Below, piece after piece: positions 25,888 to 34,801 of a DNA stretch of 64,000 nt; positions within the stretch are counted from its first letter, which is position 1, and each line of letters opens with the position of its first letter. Below the pieces are notes generated by a model. The model worked only from the letters and a program-made list of their open reading frames with translations. It did no database searches and was not told the DNA's origin. The stretch is from Duganella sp. sic0402 (GTDB taxonomy: Bacteria; Pseudomonadota; Gammaproteobacteria; Burkholderiales; Burkholderiaceae_D). The DNA lies in NCBI RefSeq assembly GCF_019219065.1, contig NZ_JAHUWK010000006.1:281330-345329 (forward strand), read 5' to 3'. The position numbers and the translations under genes are program-made.

Positions 25888-26768
25888 ATGAGCCATTTGC
25901 GTGCAGTAGTGATCACGTTATCCGACAATGCACGCGTAAACGGGGTCTGGATATCCCACATATGCCACATCAGCGGCACATCCAGCCAGCCGCCTGGAGC
26001 AAGATCGACCAGTCTGCCATCCTCTAGCTGCTGGGCGCATTGTTGCAAGGGCAGCATGCCATAGCCCAGTCCCGCCTCTAGAAAACGCACAAAACCCTCC
26101 GAACTGGACAGCGCATGGTGTGGGTAGCGGCCGGTGTAGCCGGTGCGCTGCGCGATGAAGCGGGTTTGCAGCATGTCCTTGCGGTCGAAATGCAGCGCCG
26201 GTGCGCGCTGCACGGCTTGAGCCGTCATGCCGTTGGCAAACCAGCGGGCGGCAAAGGCCGGGCTGGTCACACAGAGATAGCGCATTATGCCCAGCGGTGT
26301 GACAGTGGTGCCTGGCACCTGGGCGGTTTCGCTGGTCACGCAGCCGAACACGCGGCCCTCGCGCAACATGGTCAGCGTGTGGTCCTGGTCGTCCAGCCGG
26401 ATGTTCAGCATGCAGTTGCCGGCGCTCATCAGCGGGGTGACGGCTTCCTGCAGCCAGGTGGCGGCGCTGTCGGCGTTCACGGCGATGGCAATTTCGGGCA
26501 AGGAGTCGCTCTCGCCGGGACGCCGGTCCAGCGCCGATTCCAGCAGCCGCACCTGGCGATAATGGGCGATCAGGCGCTGGCCGGCCTCGGTCGGCGAGGG
26601 CGGCTGGCTGCGCACGATCAGCAGTTCGCCGGCGCTGTTTTCCAGCATGCGGATGCGCTGCGACACCGCCGACTGGGTGATCGACAGCGCGGCGGCAGCC
26701 TTGTCGAAGCTGCCGTAATCGATCACCGCGTCCAATGCGGCCAAGCCCCGGTAGTCTACTCGACTCAT
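25884..26768 (-). CDS. argP: LysR-family regulator ArgP
   Basis: LTTR of 294 aa of the ArgP/LysG type, which senses basic amino acids and activates an exporter. The N-terminus has YRGLAALDAVIDYGSFDKAA and the helix-turn-helix AAAALSITQSAVSQRIRML. It is divergent from a LysE/ArgO exporter with 87 AT-rich nt between, containing several T-N11-A and interrupted ATAATATTAATTATA sequences suited to LTTR binding. This pairing is the well-known lysG-lysE/argP-argO arrangement. Confidence 0.92.
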   Translation of the reverse strand: MSRVDYRGLAALDAVIDYGSFDKAAAALSITQSAVSQRIRMLENSAGELLIVRSQPPSPTEAGQRLIAHYRQVRLLESALDRRPGESDSLPEIAIAVNADSAATWLQEAVTPLMSAGNCMLNIRLDDQDHTLTMLREGRVFGCVTSETAQVPGTTVTPLGIMRYLCVTSPAFAARWFANGMTAQAVQRAPALHFDRKDMLQTRFIAQRTGYTGRYPHHALSSSEGFVRFLEAGLGYGMLPLQQCAQQLEDGRLVDLAPGGWLDVPLMWHMWDIQTPFTRALSDNVITTARKWLI

Positions 26769-26855
26769 TAGCTCACCTAATATTTGGCAAATAATATTAA
26801 TTATACTTATGTTCGTCCGAACAGTAAGCTGGCGTCTTTTGCACGGAGAAAAATA

Positions 26856-27461
26856 ATGGAAGCCAGCGCTTTTTTAAAAGGAATCGGCCTCGGCGGCAGC
26901 CTGATAGTTGCCATCGGTTCACAAAACGCTTATTTACTACGCCAGGCCTTAAAACGTGAATTTGTGCTGACCTGTATCGCCATTTGTATTATTTGCGACG
27001 TGACGCTGATCGCCGCAGGCGTGGCCGGCATGGGCAAGCTGATTACCGAGGCAGCGGTACTTTTATTCTGGATAAAAATCGCCGGCGCCTTATTTTTATT
27101 CTGGTATGGACTACGCGCTGCACGCGCTGCAATCCATCCTTCAGCCATGCTTGCCGATGATAATAATACTGCACAGGACAGAAAAACAGTAATTGCCGCG
27201 ATGCTGGCGTTCAGTCTTTTAAATCCCCATGTTTATTTGGATACGGTGGTGTTATTGGGGTCTATCGGTGGCCAGCAGCCGGGTAACGGGAAACTGTATT
27301 TTGCTTTGGGCGCAATGTTGGCATCCGCCTTATGGTTTAGCGCCTTGGGCCTCGGCGCGCGCTATTTGCGGCCGGTATTTGCCAAGCCCACTGCGTGGCG
27401 TATTCTGGACGGAATGATCGCCATCGTCATGTGGAGCCTCGCCATATCGTTGTTTCTCTAA
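26856..27461 (+). CDS. LysE/ArgO-type amino acid exporter
   Basis: Inner-membrane exporter of 201 aa for lysine/arginine. It begins LKGIGLGGSLIVAIGSQNAYLLRQ, diagnostic of the LysE family (GSQNA), with five to six transmembrane helices and LLNPHVYLDTVVLLG in the middle. GGAG is placed before the ATG at 26856; upstream codons to 26784 are not coding. Expression should depend on the divergent ArgP-like regulator. Whether it prefers arginine (ArgO) or lysine is not deducible. Confidence 0.92.
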   Translation: MEASAFLKGIGLGGSLIVAIGSQNAYLLRQALKREFVLTCIAICIICDVTLIAAGVAGMGKLITEAAVLLFWIKIAGALFLFWYGLRAARAAIHPSAMLADDNNTAQDRKTVIAAMLAFSLLNPHVYLDTVVLLGSIGGQQPGNGKLYFALGAMLASALWFSALGLGARYLRPVFAKPTAWRILDGMIAIVMWSLAISLFL

Positions 27462-27565
27462 GGAAGCAAGCTCAAAAATGGCGCTTACATGCTAACTACT
27501 GGCATGATTTAGCGAGTTAGGCATACAATGCGCTAGTCACTTTGAGTTGCGTCCTCAGGGCGCCG

Positions 27566-29875
27566 ATGTCAATGAACGCAGATCCGAGCTTCCTCACGGC
27601 CATGTTGGTGGAATTTACCGCCGACACCATATTGAGTGCTTTACTGATTTTCCTTTGGCTTATGCAGCGCAAGGAAAAGCATGCGCTATTCTGGGGCGTG
27701 GGACAGTTGTCGGTAATGGCCGGCGGCGTGTTATGGTTTAAAGGCACAGGCGTCGTGCCATTGCAATGGCAATTATATTTATGCGCCTTGTTTTTAACCG
27801 TTGGCATGGCGGGATATTGGTCCGGCACGCAGTTTTTTATCGGTAAATTCCGCAAGCAGCATATGCGCCGGATGTTGCCAGGTATTCTGGCCATCAGTGG
27901 TGTATTCTATTTATTGTGGCGAACCAATCAGCAATGGCTGGTGCCGGGAAGTGCAACTGCTTTAGGCGTGGTGATGTTCTGGGTCGGCTCGCGTTTAGTC
28001 AGCGTACATAATCGCTACCGCTTATTGGGGCTGACATTAATTCTGCGCGGCGGGTTTAATCTGCTCAGCGCCGCCAGCCTGAGTCCGGAAATGTATGGCG
28101 TCTGGTTCGTCGGCACCAGCATCCTCAAAGTGCTGTCGATGCTGGGATTGATTTACGCGGTGCAGGATGAAATCCAGCAGCGCTATGTTCGCACCATCGA
28201 CAGCCTCAGCCACGGCTTCCTGATACGCGACCGGCGCGGCTATATCCACGTCGCCAATGAACGCTGCGCAAAATTGCTGGGATTTAATAATGCCCAGGAG
28301 TTAATCGGCCTGCACAGTTCCGACCTGCTGCCCGGCCTGACCCGCCAAATGTCCGACCAGTATTTTGAGCGCTTTGAAGCCGAGGGCGTGCAGTACCCGA
28401 TCTCCGATACGGCCATCTTAAATTTGCGAAATGGCAACCGTCTGCCGGTTGAGCTGCTGGGCTCGCCCTACATCGAGCGCGGCCGGCTGTACTGCCTGGT
28501 ACAGCTGCTGGACATCAGCGAACGCAAGAAAAAGGACGATTTGCTGTACCAGGCGGCCCGCATCGATCCGGTGACCGGCTTCAGCAACCGCCACGCGCTG
28601 TCCGTCAGGCTGACCCAGGAAATCGCCAAGGCCGCCAGCAAGGGACGCGAATGCGCGGTGCTGTTCATCGACCTGGACAAGTTCAAGCGCGTCAACGATT
28701 CCTTCGGCCACACCGCCGGCGACGAACTGCTGCGCACCGCCGCCAACCGCCTGCACAACCTGCTGCGCCCGGACGACGTGCTGGCCCGCTTCGGCGGCGA
28801 CGAGTTCATCATCATCATCCCCGACCTGGCGCCTGCTAGCGCCGAGTGGATGGCGGCTGGCTGCGCCAACGAAATCATCGCCGCCATGGCCAAGGGCTTC
28901 GAGGTGTCCTATCACGCACTGAGCGTCACCGCCAGCGTCGGCATTGCCTGCTATCCGCAGCACGGCCACGACAGCGACACGCTGATACGCAACGCCGACA
29001 TCGCCATGTACGAGGCCAAGAAAGTCGGCCGAGGCGAGCAGCGCATGTTCCACGACACCATGAACGCGCTGGCCAAGGACGGGCTGGTGATCGACGGTGC
29101 GCTGCGCGGCGCCATCGAAGCCCATGAGTTCTACCTGGTCTACCAAGCCATCACCAACGCCCATTCCGGCAAGCTGACCAAGGTCGAAGCCTTGTTGCGC
29201 TGGAATAGCTCGCTGCTGGGGCCGGTGTCGCCGGACCGCTTCATCCCGGTGGCCGAGGACAGCGGCATGATTATCGAGCTGGGCACCTGGGTACTGGAGC
29301 AGGCTTGCCGCCAGATGGGCGCGTGGAAAAAGAGCGTGCTGGACGATGTGACCATCAGCATCAACGTCTCAGCCTGGCAGCTGGCCGATCCGCAATTCGT
29401 CACACTGGTGTCGCAGGCGCTGATCCACAACGGCCTGTCGCCGCACCAGCTGGAGCTGGAACTGACCGAGCGGGTGCTGATCGAGGACGCCGTCAACGTG
29501 CAAACCGTGCTGGCCCAGCTGCGCGCGCTGGGTGTCGGCATTTCGCTGGATGACTTCGGCACCGGCTATTCCTCGCTCAGCTACCTGACCCAGTTCCACC
29601 TCAACACGCTGAAGATCGACCGCGCCTTCGTCATGGATATCGAGCACAGCGAGCGCAGCAACAGCCTGGTGCACGCCATCATCGCCATGGGCCACAGCCT
29701 CGGGCTGCAACTGGTGGCGGAAGGCGTGGAGACGGAAGGGCAGGCGGCGATTCTGGAAAAAATGGGCTGCCACTATCTCCAGGGCTATCACATCTCGCGG
29801 CCGATTCCGCCGGACGAGCTGCTGCGCTTTGCCGACCAGCGCGCCAGTGCCGCACAGGCGGCCTATCCTATTTAG
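27566..29875 (+). CDS. Membrane GGDEF-EAL protein (c-di-GMP synthesis/turnover)
   Basis: 769-aa inner-membrane protein. Six or seven hydrophobic segments span residues 5-210, then a PAS domain (about 220-330), a GGDEF domain with intact RFGGDEF (about 408-414) and I-site RPDD five residues before it, and an EAL domain with EALLRW (about 540), ELTERV, DDFGTGYSS (about 661) and AEGVETEGQ. Both catalytic sets look complete, so the net direction cannot be told. The ATG at 27566 was chosen over an upstream TTG. A possible -10 (TACAAT, 27524-27529) lies 37 nt upstream. Confidence 0.92.
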   Translation: MSMNADPSFLTAMLVEFTADTILSALLIFLWLMQRKEKHALFWGVGQLSVMAGGVLWFKGTGVVPLQWQLYLCALFLTVGMAGYWSGTQFFIGKFRKQHMRRMLPGILAISGVFYLLWRTNQQWLVPGSATALGVVMFWVGSRLVSVHNRYRLLGLTLILRGGFNLLSAASLSPEMYGVWFVGTSILKVLSMLGLIYAVQDEIQQRYVRTIDSLSHGFLIRDRRGYIHVANERCAKLLGFNNAQELIGLHSSDLLPGLTRQMSDQYFERFEAEGVQYPISDTAILNLRNGNRLPVELLGSPYIERGRLYCLVQLLDISERKKKDDLLYQAARIDPVTGFSNRHALSVRLTQEIAKAASKGRECAVLFIDLDKFKRVNDSFGHTAGDELLRTAANRLHNLLRPDDVLARFGGDEFIIIIPDLAPASAEWMAAGCANEIIAAMAKGFEVSYHALSVTASVGIACYPQHGHDSDTLIRNADIAMYEAKKVGRGEQRMFHDTMNALAKDGLVIDGALRGAIEAHEFYLVYQAITNAHSGKLTKVEALLRWNSSLLGPVSPDRFIPVAEDSGMIIELGTWVLEQACRQMGAWKKSVLDDVTISINVSAWQLADPQFVTLVSQALIHNGLSPHQLELELTERVLIEDAVNVQTVLAQLRALGVGISLDDFGTGYSSLSYLTQFHLNTLKIDRAFVMDIEHSERSNSLVHAIIAMGHSLGLQLVAEGVETEGQAAILEKMGCHYLQGYHISRPIPPDELLRFADQRASAAQAAYPI

Positions 29876-30191
29876 CGGTCGGCACTTTCTGCGCCGCTTC
29901 TTCGGCGGTGAGTATCCAGATGCGATCGATATTGCCCATGCCATCGACCGTGTAATTGACCACGATATCCTTGCCGCGCAGAGCAGCCGGCATTTCGAGC
30001 ATATTGTCCTGATTGAAGATGCGCGCTGCCGGCGATAGCTGGCGCGGCTTGCCGTCCAGCGTGATGTCCGGGAAATAGCCGGGCGTGAATTTGCCGCGCA
30101 GGATATTGGCGGGGAAGGGCCGCTCGATGGCGAAGGCGAAGGGGGGCAAGGCCAGCACGGCGGCAAGCAGCAGCGCAATCGGTCGCGACAT
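29868..30191 (-). CDS. Small exported protein
   Basis: 107 aa. A signal peptide is evident (MSRPIALLLAAVLALPPFAFA, cleavage after FAFA). The mature part is a compact beta-rich domain ending DIVVNYTVDGMGNIDRIWILTAEEA, reminiscent of TonB C-terminal or periplasmic energy-transducing domains (VxYxVDxxGxIxxxxIL), but too short for a full TonB. Its 3' end overlaps the GGDEF-EAL gene by 8 nt, tail to tail. It is divergent from the Pho-box TonB receptor, 211 nt away. Function unknown. Confidence 0.7.
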   Translation of the reverse strand: MSRPIALLLAAVLALPPFAFAIERPFPANILRGKFTPGYFPDITLDGKPRQLSPAARIFNQDNMLEMPAALRGKDIVVNYTVDGMGNIDRIWILTAEEAAQKVPTAK

Positions 30192-30301
30192 CGCACCTCC
30201 GGAGAAAGCCCCAGCTTACCCCAGCGTGGCGAACATCGCCAGCGTCCACAGCGTGTTGCCGCCGAACTGCGCGCGCGTACGCTTGCTGAGGTCTGTTGCT
30301 G

Positions 30302-30356
30302 TGTCATCAAGATGTCACGGCCGCGTCATCGCATCGTCATATCGGCTTCCTACAAT
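30302..30356 (+). promoter_or_regulatory. Pho box and -10 of the TonB-receptor gene
   Basis: Four hexamers TGTCAT, TGTCAC, CGTCAT, CGTCAT start at 30302, 30313, 30324 and 30335, an exact 11-nt period. This is the layout of tandem PhoB half-sites (consensus CTGTCAT-N4 repeated). The last repeat ends at 30340 and a TACAAT -10 is at 30351-30356, so the box replaces the -35 region at the spacing known for PhoB-activated promoters. Transcription would start near 30363, giving a 40-nt leader. Confidence 0.85.
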
Positions 30357-30402
30357 CTTGCCAGTTGATTTTCCACCAACCTAGCAAGAAAGAATAACGA
30401 CC

Positions 30403-32643
30403 ATGCCACAGCGCTTCCCTCTGAAACCTTTGTGCTTGCTGGTGCTGCAAGCCCTGGCTTGCCAAGCATACGCCGCCGAGAACGACGCCGCCGAAGACGC
30501 CTCCGTAGCGGCCATGGCCGGTCCGGTGCAGACGGTGGAAATCACCGGCCGCGGCCAGTCGCGCCAGGTACAAAACATCAACAAGGCCGACCTGGCCGAA
30601 GCGCTGCCGGGCACCAGCCCGCTGAAAGTGCTGGATAAACTGCCAGGCGTGAACTTCCAGTCGGCCGATCCTTTCGGCGCCTACGAATGGTCGACCAGCT
30701 TCAGCATCCGCGGCTTCAACCAAAGCCAGCTGGGCTACACGCTGGACGGCGTGCCGCTGGGCGACATGAGCTACGCCAACAACAACGGCCTGCACATCAG
30801 CCGCGCCATCTCGTCGGAAAACATCGGCAGCGTGTCGGTGTCGCAGGGCGCCGGTTCGCTGGGCACTGCGTCGTCGAGCAACCTGGGAGGCACGGTGCAG
30901 TTCTTCACGCTGGCGCCGACCGATGAGCGCGGCCTGACCTTCGCGCAAACCTTCGGCAGCGATTCGACCGCGCGCACTTTCGCCCGCGTCGATACCGGCC
31001 TGATCAACGGCGTGTTCAAGGCCTTCATCAGCGGCACCCGCCAGCGCACCGACAAATGGAAAGGCGAAGGCAGCCAGGACCAGGATCAATGGAACGCGCG
31101 TTTCGTGTTCAACTTCGGCGAGAACAACAGCCTGACCGGCTTCATCAACTATTCCGACCGCAAGGAAATCGACTATCAGGATTTGTCGAAGGAAATGATT
31201 GGCCGCCTCGGCTATAACTGGGATAACTACCAGTCCGACTGGCAGCGCGCGATCAATGCTGCCAAGGGTGTCTACAGCGGTGGCGTCACCAGCATGGACG
31301 ACGCCTACTACTCGGCCGGCGGCCTGCGCAAGGACACCCTCGGCGGCCTGACGCTGGACCTGAACCTGGCCAGCGGCGTGGATCTGAAGACCACCATCTA
31401 CCACCACGACAACGAAGGCCAGGGCCACTGGTACACGCCGTACGCGGCCACCGACGCCAACAACCCGATCTCGATCCGCACCACCGAGTACAACATCGGC
31501 CGTGACGGCGTCACCAGCGACCTGAGCTGGGAACTCGGCAGCCACACCATCAGCGCCGGCCTGTGGGGCGAGCGCAGCAATCACACCGGCACCCGCGCCT
31601 ACTATGGCGCAACCGGCCCTGGCGACACCATGTACTACCTGCGCAACCCGTTCCGCGTGGACTGGAAGCAGAACTTCATCACCACCACCTCGCAGTACTA
31701 CCTGCAAGACACGCTGGCGCTGATGGACGGCAAGCTGAAGATCAACGCCGGCTTCAAATCGCTGGACGTGGATATCACCGCCCGCAACCTGGTTGGCACC
31801 CGCGCCGCCGGCCAGCTGAGCGCCGAGAAGAAATTCCTGCCGCAGGCCGGCTTCAACTATGCCATCACCCAGGATGACGAGGTGTTCGGTTCGGCGTCGA
31901 AAAACATGCGCGCCCACCAGCCTGGCGTCGGCGGTCCGTTCTCGCAAACGCAAGAGGCGTACAACGCCGGCATCGCCAGCCTGAAGCCGGAAACCTCGAC
32001 CAATATCGACCTGGGCTACCGCTTCAAGCGCGCCAGCGTCCAGGGCTCGCTGGCGGTGTACAACGCGCGCTTCGACGACCGTCAACTGAGCGTGGCCACC
32101 TGCGCCGGCATCCTCGGCTGCCCATCGACCTTCGTCAACGTCGGCAAGGTTGACACCAAGGGCGCGGAAGCGATCGCCGTGTGGAAGCTGAACCGCGAAT
32201 TCAGCTGGTTCAACTCGGTCACCTATAACGACTCCAAGTACAAGTCGAACTATATGGATGGCGCCACCCTGGTTGCGGTCAGCGGCAAGACCGTGGTCAA
32301 CTCGCCTAAGCAATCGTTCAACACCGAAGTATCGTATGACGGCGGCCCGTTCTTCGCCCGCCTCGGCGGCAAGTACACCGGCAAGCGCTACTACACCTAC
32401 CTGAACGACAACGCGGTGGATGCCTTCTGGGTGGCCAATCTGTCGGCCGGCTACAAGCTGAAATCCTTGGCTTGGGCGAAGGAACTGTCGCTGCAAATCA
32501 ACGTCACCAATCTGTTTGACAAGCAGTACATCAGCACCATCGGCACCAACGGCTTCGCCGCCAGCGATCCGAAGGGCCTCATGGGCACGCTGCTGACCGG
32601 CGCGCCACGCCAGGTGTTCTTCACCCTGAACGGCAAGCTGTAA
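30403..32643 (+). CDS. TonB-dependent outer-membrane receptor
   Basis: Outer-membrane transporter of 746 aa. A signal peptide ends near QAYA; a TonB-box-like segment VQTVEITG follows at about residues 44-51; the plug has LDKLPGVNFQSADPF, FSIRGFNQSQLGYTLDGVPLGD; the C-terminal part is a beta-barrel with repeated aromatic strands and ends in a hydrophobic strand (FFTLNGKL). The four-repeat Pho box in front makes phosphate limitation the likely inducer, so the ligand may be an organophosphate or other phosphorus source. No ABC or phosphatase genes are adjacent to identify it. Confidence 0.94.
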   Translation: MPQRFPLKPLCLLVLQALACQAYAAENDAAEDASVAAMAGPVQTVEITGRGQSRQVQNINKADLAEALPGTSPLKVLDKLPGVNFQSADPFGAYEWSTSFSIRGFNQSQLGYTLDGVPLGDMSYANNNGLHISRAISSENIGSVSVSQGAGSLGTASSSNLGGTVQFFTLAPTDERGLTFAQTFGSDSTARTFARVDTGLINGVFKAFISGTRQRTDKWKGEGSQDQDQWNARFVFNFGENNSLTGFINYSDRKEIDYQDLSKEMIGRLGYNWDNYQSDWQRAINAAKGVYSGGVTSMDDAYYSAGGLRKDTLGGLTLDLNLASGVDLKTTIYHHDNEGQGHWYTPYAATDANNPISIRTTEYNIGRDGVTSDLSWELGSHTISAGLWGERSNHTGTRAYYGATGPGDTMYYLRNPFRVDWKQNFITTTSQYYLQDTLALMDGKLKINAGFKSLDVDITARNLVGTRAAGQLSAEKKFLPQAGFNYAITQDDEVFGSASKNMRAHQPGVGGPFSQTQEAYNAGIASLKPETSTNIDLGYRFKRASVQGSLAVYNARFDDRQLSVATCAGILGCPSTFVNVGKVDTKGAEAIAVWKLNREFSWFNSVTYNDSKYKSNYMDGATLVAVSGKTVVNSPKQSFNTEVSYDGGPFFARLGGKYTGKRYYTYLNDNAVDAFWVANLSAGYKLKSLAWAKELSLQINVTNLFDKQYISTIGTNGFAASDPKGLMGTLLTGAPRQVFFTLNGKL

Positions 32644-32652
32644 GCGTCCGCC

Positions 32653-32694
32653 GCGCCACGCTGTTGCTTGGACAACACAAGCGCAGCGTGGCGC
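32653..32694 (+). terminator. Hairpin after the TonB-receptor gene
   Basis: GCGCCACGCTG (32653-32663) pairs perfectly with CAGCGTGGCGC (32684-32694), with an inner GCTTG/CAAGC stem. No T run follows, so it may stop transcription inefficiently or protect the 3' end. Confidence 0.55.
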
Positions 32695-32756
32695 TGGCAT
32701 GGCGCTTCACATAGTTGCATACTGGATAGCCAGCAGCAGCCATGAGGAGATGGGCC

Positions 32757-34451
32757 ATGAAATGGTTTTACGATCTGAAGATAGCCACCAAACTGATTGT
32801 TTCATTCGGTGCGGTATTGGCATTAACCCTGTTGCTGGGTGTCAGCAATATGCTGTCGATGGATCGCGTCAATCAGGCATCGACCGACCTGGCGGACAAC
32901 TGGATGCCCAGCGTGCGCGCGGTGATGGACTTGCGCACCGACGTCGGCGAGCTGCGCCGCTGGGAGCTGGCGCACCTGCTCAACGACGAGCCGGCCGCCA
33001 TGGCCGACTACGAAAAGCGCATGGACGATGCGCTGGCCACCCTCAAAAAACACCGCGATGTTTACGAAAAACTGATTTCCAGCCCGGAAGAAAAAGCCAT
33101 CGCCACCGAGTTCGACAAGGGCCTGGCGGCTTTCATGATCGATCATGACAAAATGATCGCCCTGTCGCGCAGCGGCAACAAGGCCGACGGCCGCAAGCTA
33201 TCTTCCACCACCTCGGCCGCCGCGCTGCAGGTGATTACCGAGAACGTCAACAAGCTGGTCAAGCTCAACGTCGATGGCGGCGATGAGGCCAGCGAGCTGG
33301 CGTCGGCAGTGTACAAAAATGCGCGGACCACCTCGATTATCCTGCTGGTGGTGAATATCGGCATCGGCATGGTGCTGGCGCTGTGGGTGGCGCGGATGGT
33401 GGCCACGCCTTTGCAGGAAGCGGTATCGCTGGCGCGTGATGTGGCCGATGGCGACCTGACCCGCAGCATCGACGTCAAGAGCGCTTGCGAAACCGGCCAG
33501 CTGATGCAGGCGCTGAAAGACATGACCGGCAATCTGCAAAACCTGGTCAGCCAGGTGCGGCATGGCACGGATACCATCGCCACTGCGTCATCGGAAATCG
33601 CCAGCGGCAACCAGGACCTGTCATCGCGCACCGAGCAGCAGGCCAGCTCGCTGGAAGAGACGGCCTCGTCGATGGAAGAGCTGACCAGCACGGTGAAGCA
33701 AAATGCCGATAATGCGCGCCAGGCCAACCAGCTGGCGCAGTCGGCTTCGGGCATCGCCTTGAAAGGCGGTGATGTGGTTGGCCAGGTGGTGGGCACGATG
33801 GCCTCGATCAATGAATCGTCGCGTAAAATTGTCGACATTATTTCGGTGATCGACGGGATCGCCTTTCAAACCAATATTCTCGCGCTGAATGCGGCAGTGG
33901 AAGCGGCGCGCGCTGGCGAGCAGGGGCGCGGCTTCGCGGTGGTGGCGGGCGAAGTGCGCAACCTGGCGCACCGCTCGGCGGCGGCGGCCAAGGACATCAA
34001 GCTGCTGATCAGCGATTCGGTGGAAAAGGTCGAGACCGGCTCGGCGCTGGTCAATCAGGCGGGCGAAACGATGAATGAAATCGTCACCAGCATCACCCGG
34101 GTGACCGACATCATGAGCGAAATCACCTCGGCCAGCGCGGAGCAGAGCTCCGGCATCGAACAAGTCAACACGGCGATTGTGCAGATGGACCAGGTGACGC
34201 AGCAAAATGCCGCGCTGGTAGAAGAAGCTGCCGCCGCCGCCGAATCGATGCAAGAACAAGCGGCGCGATTGAGCGAAGTGGTCAGCGTTTTCAAGCTGCT
34301 AGGCGTCAGCGCGTCGCCTCGTCCAGCCGCGCCGCGCAAGCCGCCGGTGCCGGCAGCCGTGGTCGCCAGCGCCCACGCCCCTGCTGCGCGCGTCGCCACC
34401 AGCAAGCCGGTCAGGGAAACCGTCGGCGGCGACGAGTGGGAAGCCTTCTAG
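32757..34451 (+). CDS. Methyl-accepting chemotaxis protein
   Basis: Inner-membrane chemoreceptor of 564 aa. TM1 is at about 9-29, a periplasmic four-helix-bundle sensor (4HB_MCP type) at 30-188, TM2 at about 190-210, a HAMP domain to about 265, and a long cytoplasmic signalling coil whose hairpin tip ([26 protein letters not shown]) lies near residues 367-392. The C-terminus EWEAF fits the xWxxF pentapeptide that tethers CheR/CheB, after a Pro/Ala-rich linker. The start is the ATG at 32757 behind GAGGAG. Ligand is unknown. Confidence 0.95.
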   Translation: MKWFYDLKIATKLIVSFGAVLALTLLLGVSNMLSMDRVNQASTDLADNWMPSVRAVMDLRTDVGELRRWELAHLLNDEPAAMADYEKRMDDALATLKKHRDVYEKLISSPEEKAIATEFDKGLAAFMIDHDKMIALSRSGNKADGRKLSSTTSAAALQVITENVNKLVKLNVDGGDEASELASAVYKNARTTSIILLVVNIGIGMVLALWVARMVATPLQEAVSLARDVADGDLTRSIDVKSACETGQLMQALKDMTGNLQNLVSQVRHGTDTIATASSEIASGNQDLSSRTEQQASSLEETASSMEELTSTVKQNADNARQANQLAQSASGIALKGGDVVGQVVGTMASINESSRKIVDIISVIDGIAFQTNILALNAAVEAARAGEQGRGFAVVAGEVRNLAHRSAAAAKDIKLLISDSVEKVETGSALVNQAGETMNEIVTSITRVTDIMSEITSASAEQSSGIEQVNTAIVQMDQVTQQNAALVEEAAAAAESMQEQAARLSEVVSVFKLLGVSASPRPAAPRKPPVPAAVVASAHAPAARVATSKPVRETVGGDEWEAF

Positions 34452-34461
34452 CGTCGCGGAT

Positions 34462-34611
34462 TTAGGGTTGGCGGGCTTGCCAGGCTTTGAGGGCTACGCG
34501 GTAGCGTTCCAGTTCTTCCTGGTAGAGGTCGTCCACGCAGTAGGTGCAGCCGCTGTGGCAGCAGTCGCGGGGATCGGGTGGGGCCGGTGGTTGGGGTTGC
34601 GGATCGTCCAT
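34462..34611 (-). CDS. Oxidoreductase-like domain small protein
   Basis: A 49-aa ORF read leftward from the ATG at 34611. It has a Pro-rich start, then PRDCCHSGCTYCVDDLYQEE and a helical end (LERYRVALKAWQ). The CCxSGCxxCVxDxYxEEL pattern is that of the Pfam oxidoreductase-like (N-terminal) family, a short cysteine motif of unknown function seen as stand-alone proteins in betaproteobacteria. It is convergent with the chemoreceptor, 10 nt away. Confidence 0.75.
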   Translation of the reverse strand: MDDPQPQPPAPPDPRDCCHSGCTYCVDDLYQEELERYRVALKAWQARQP

Positions 34612-34801
34612 AGCTTATCTTACCTCAGGCGAGCTGCGCCATGTGCGGCCCTTTTCTTGGGCGGCCATGCAACTGGTGTGTGATCAAAATAATTATCATG
34701 CATGCCATTGATGCAAGGTTTTGCTATTAAAGCTGCCGTTTTTTAGCGCAGTTGCCAGAAATTAGGGTATAGTTTACGGCGCTTCACCATCCGTCCACAT
34801 T

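Noticed and set aside
34679..34710. AT-rich TGTGATCAAAATAATTATCA upstream of rhlE as a CRP or Fur site.
   Set aside because: Only one half matches the CRP consensus, and the match to the Fur 19-mer is poor.
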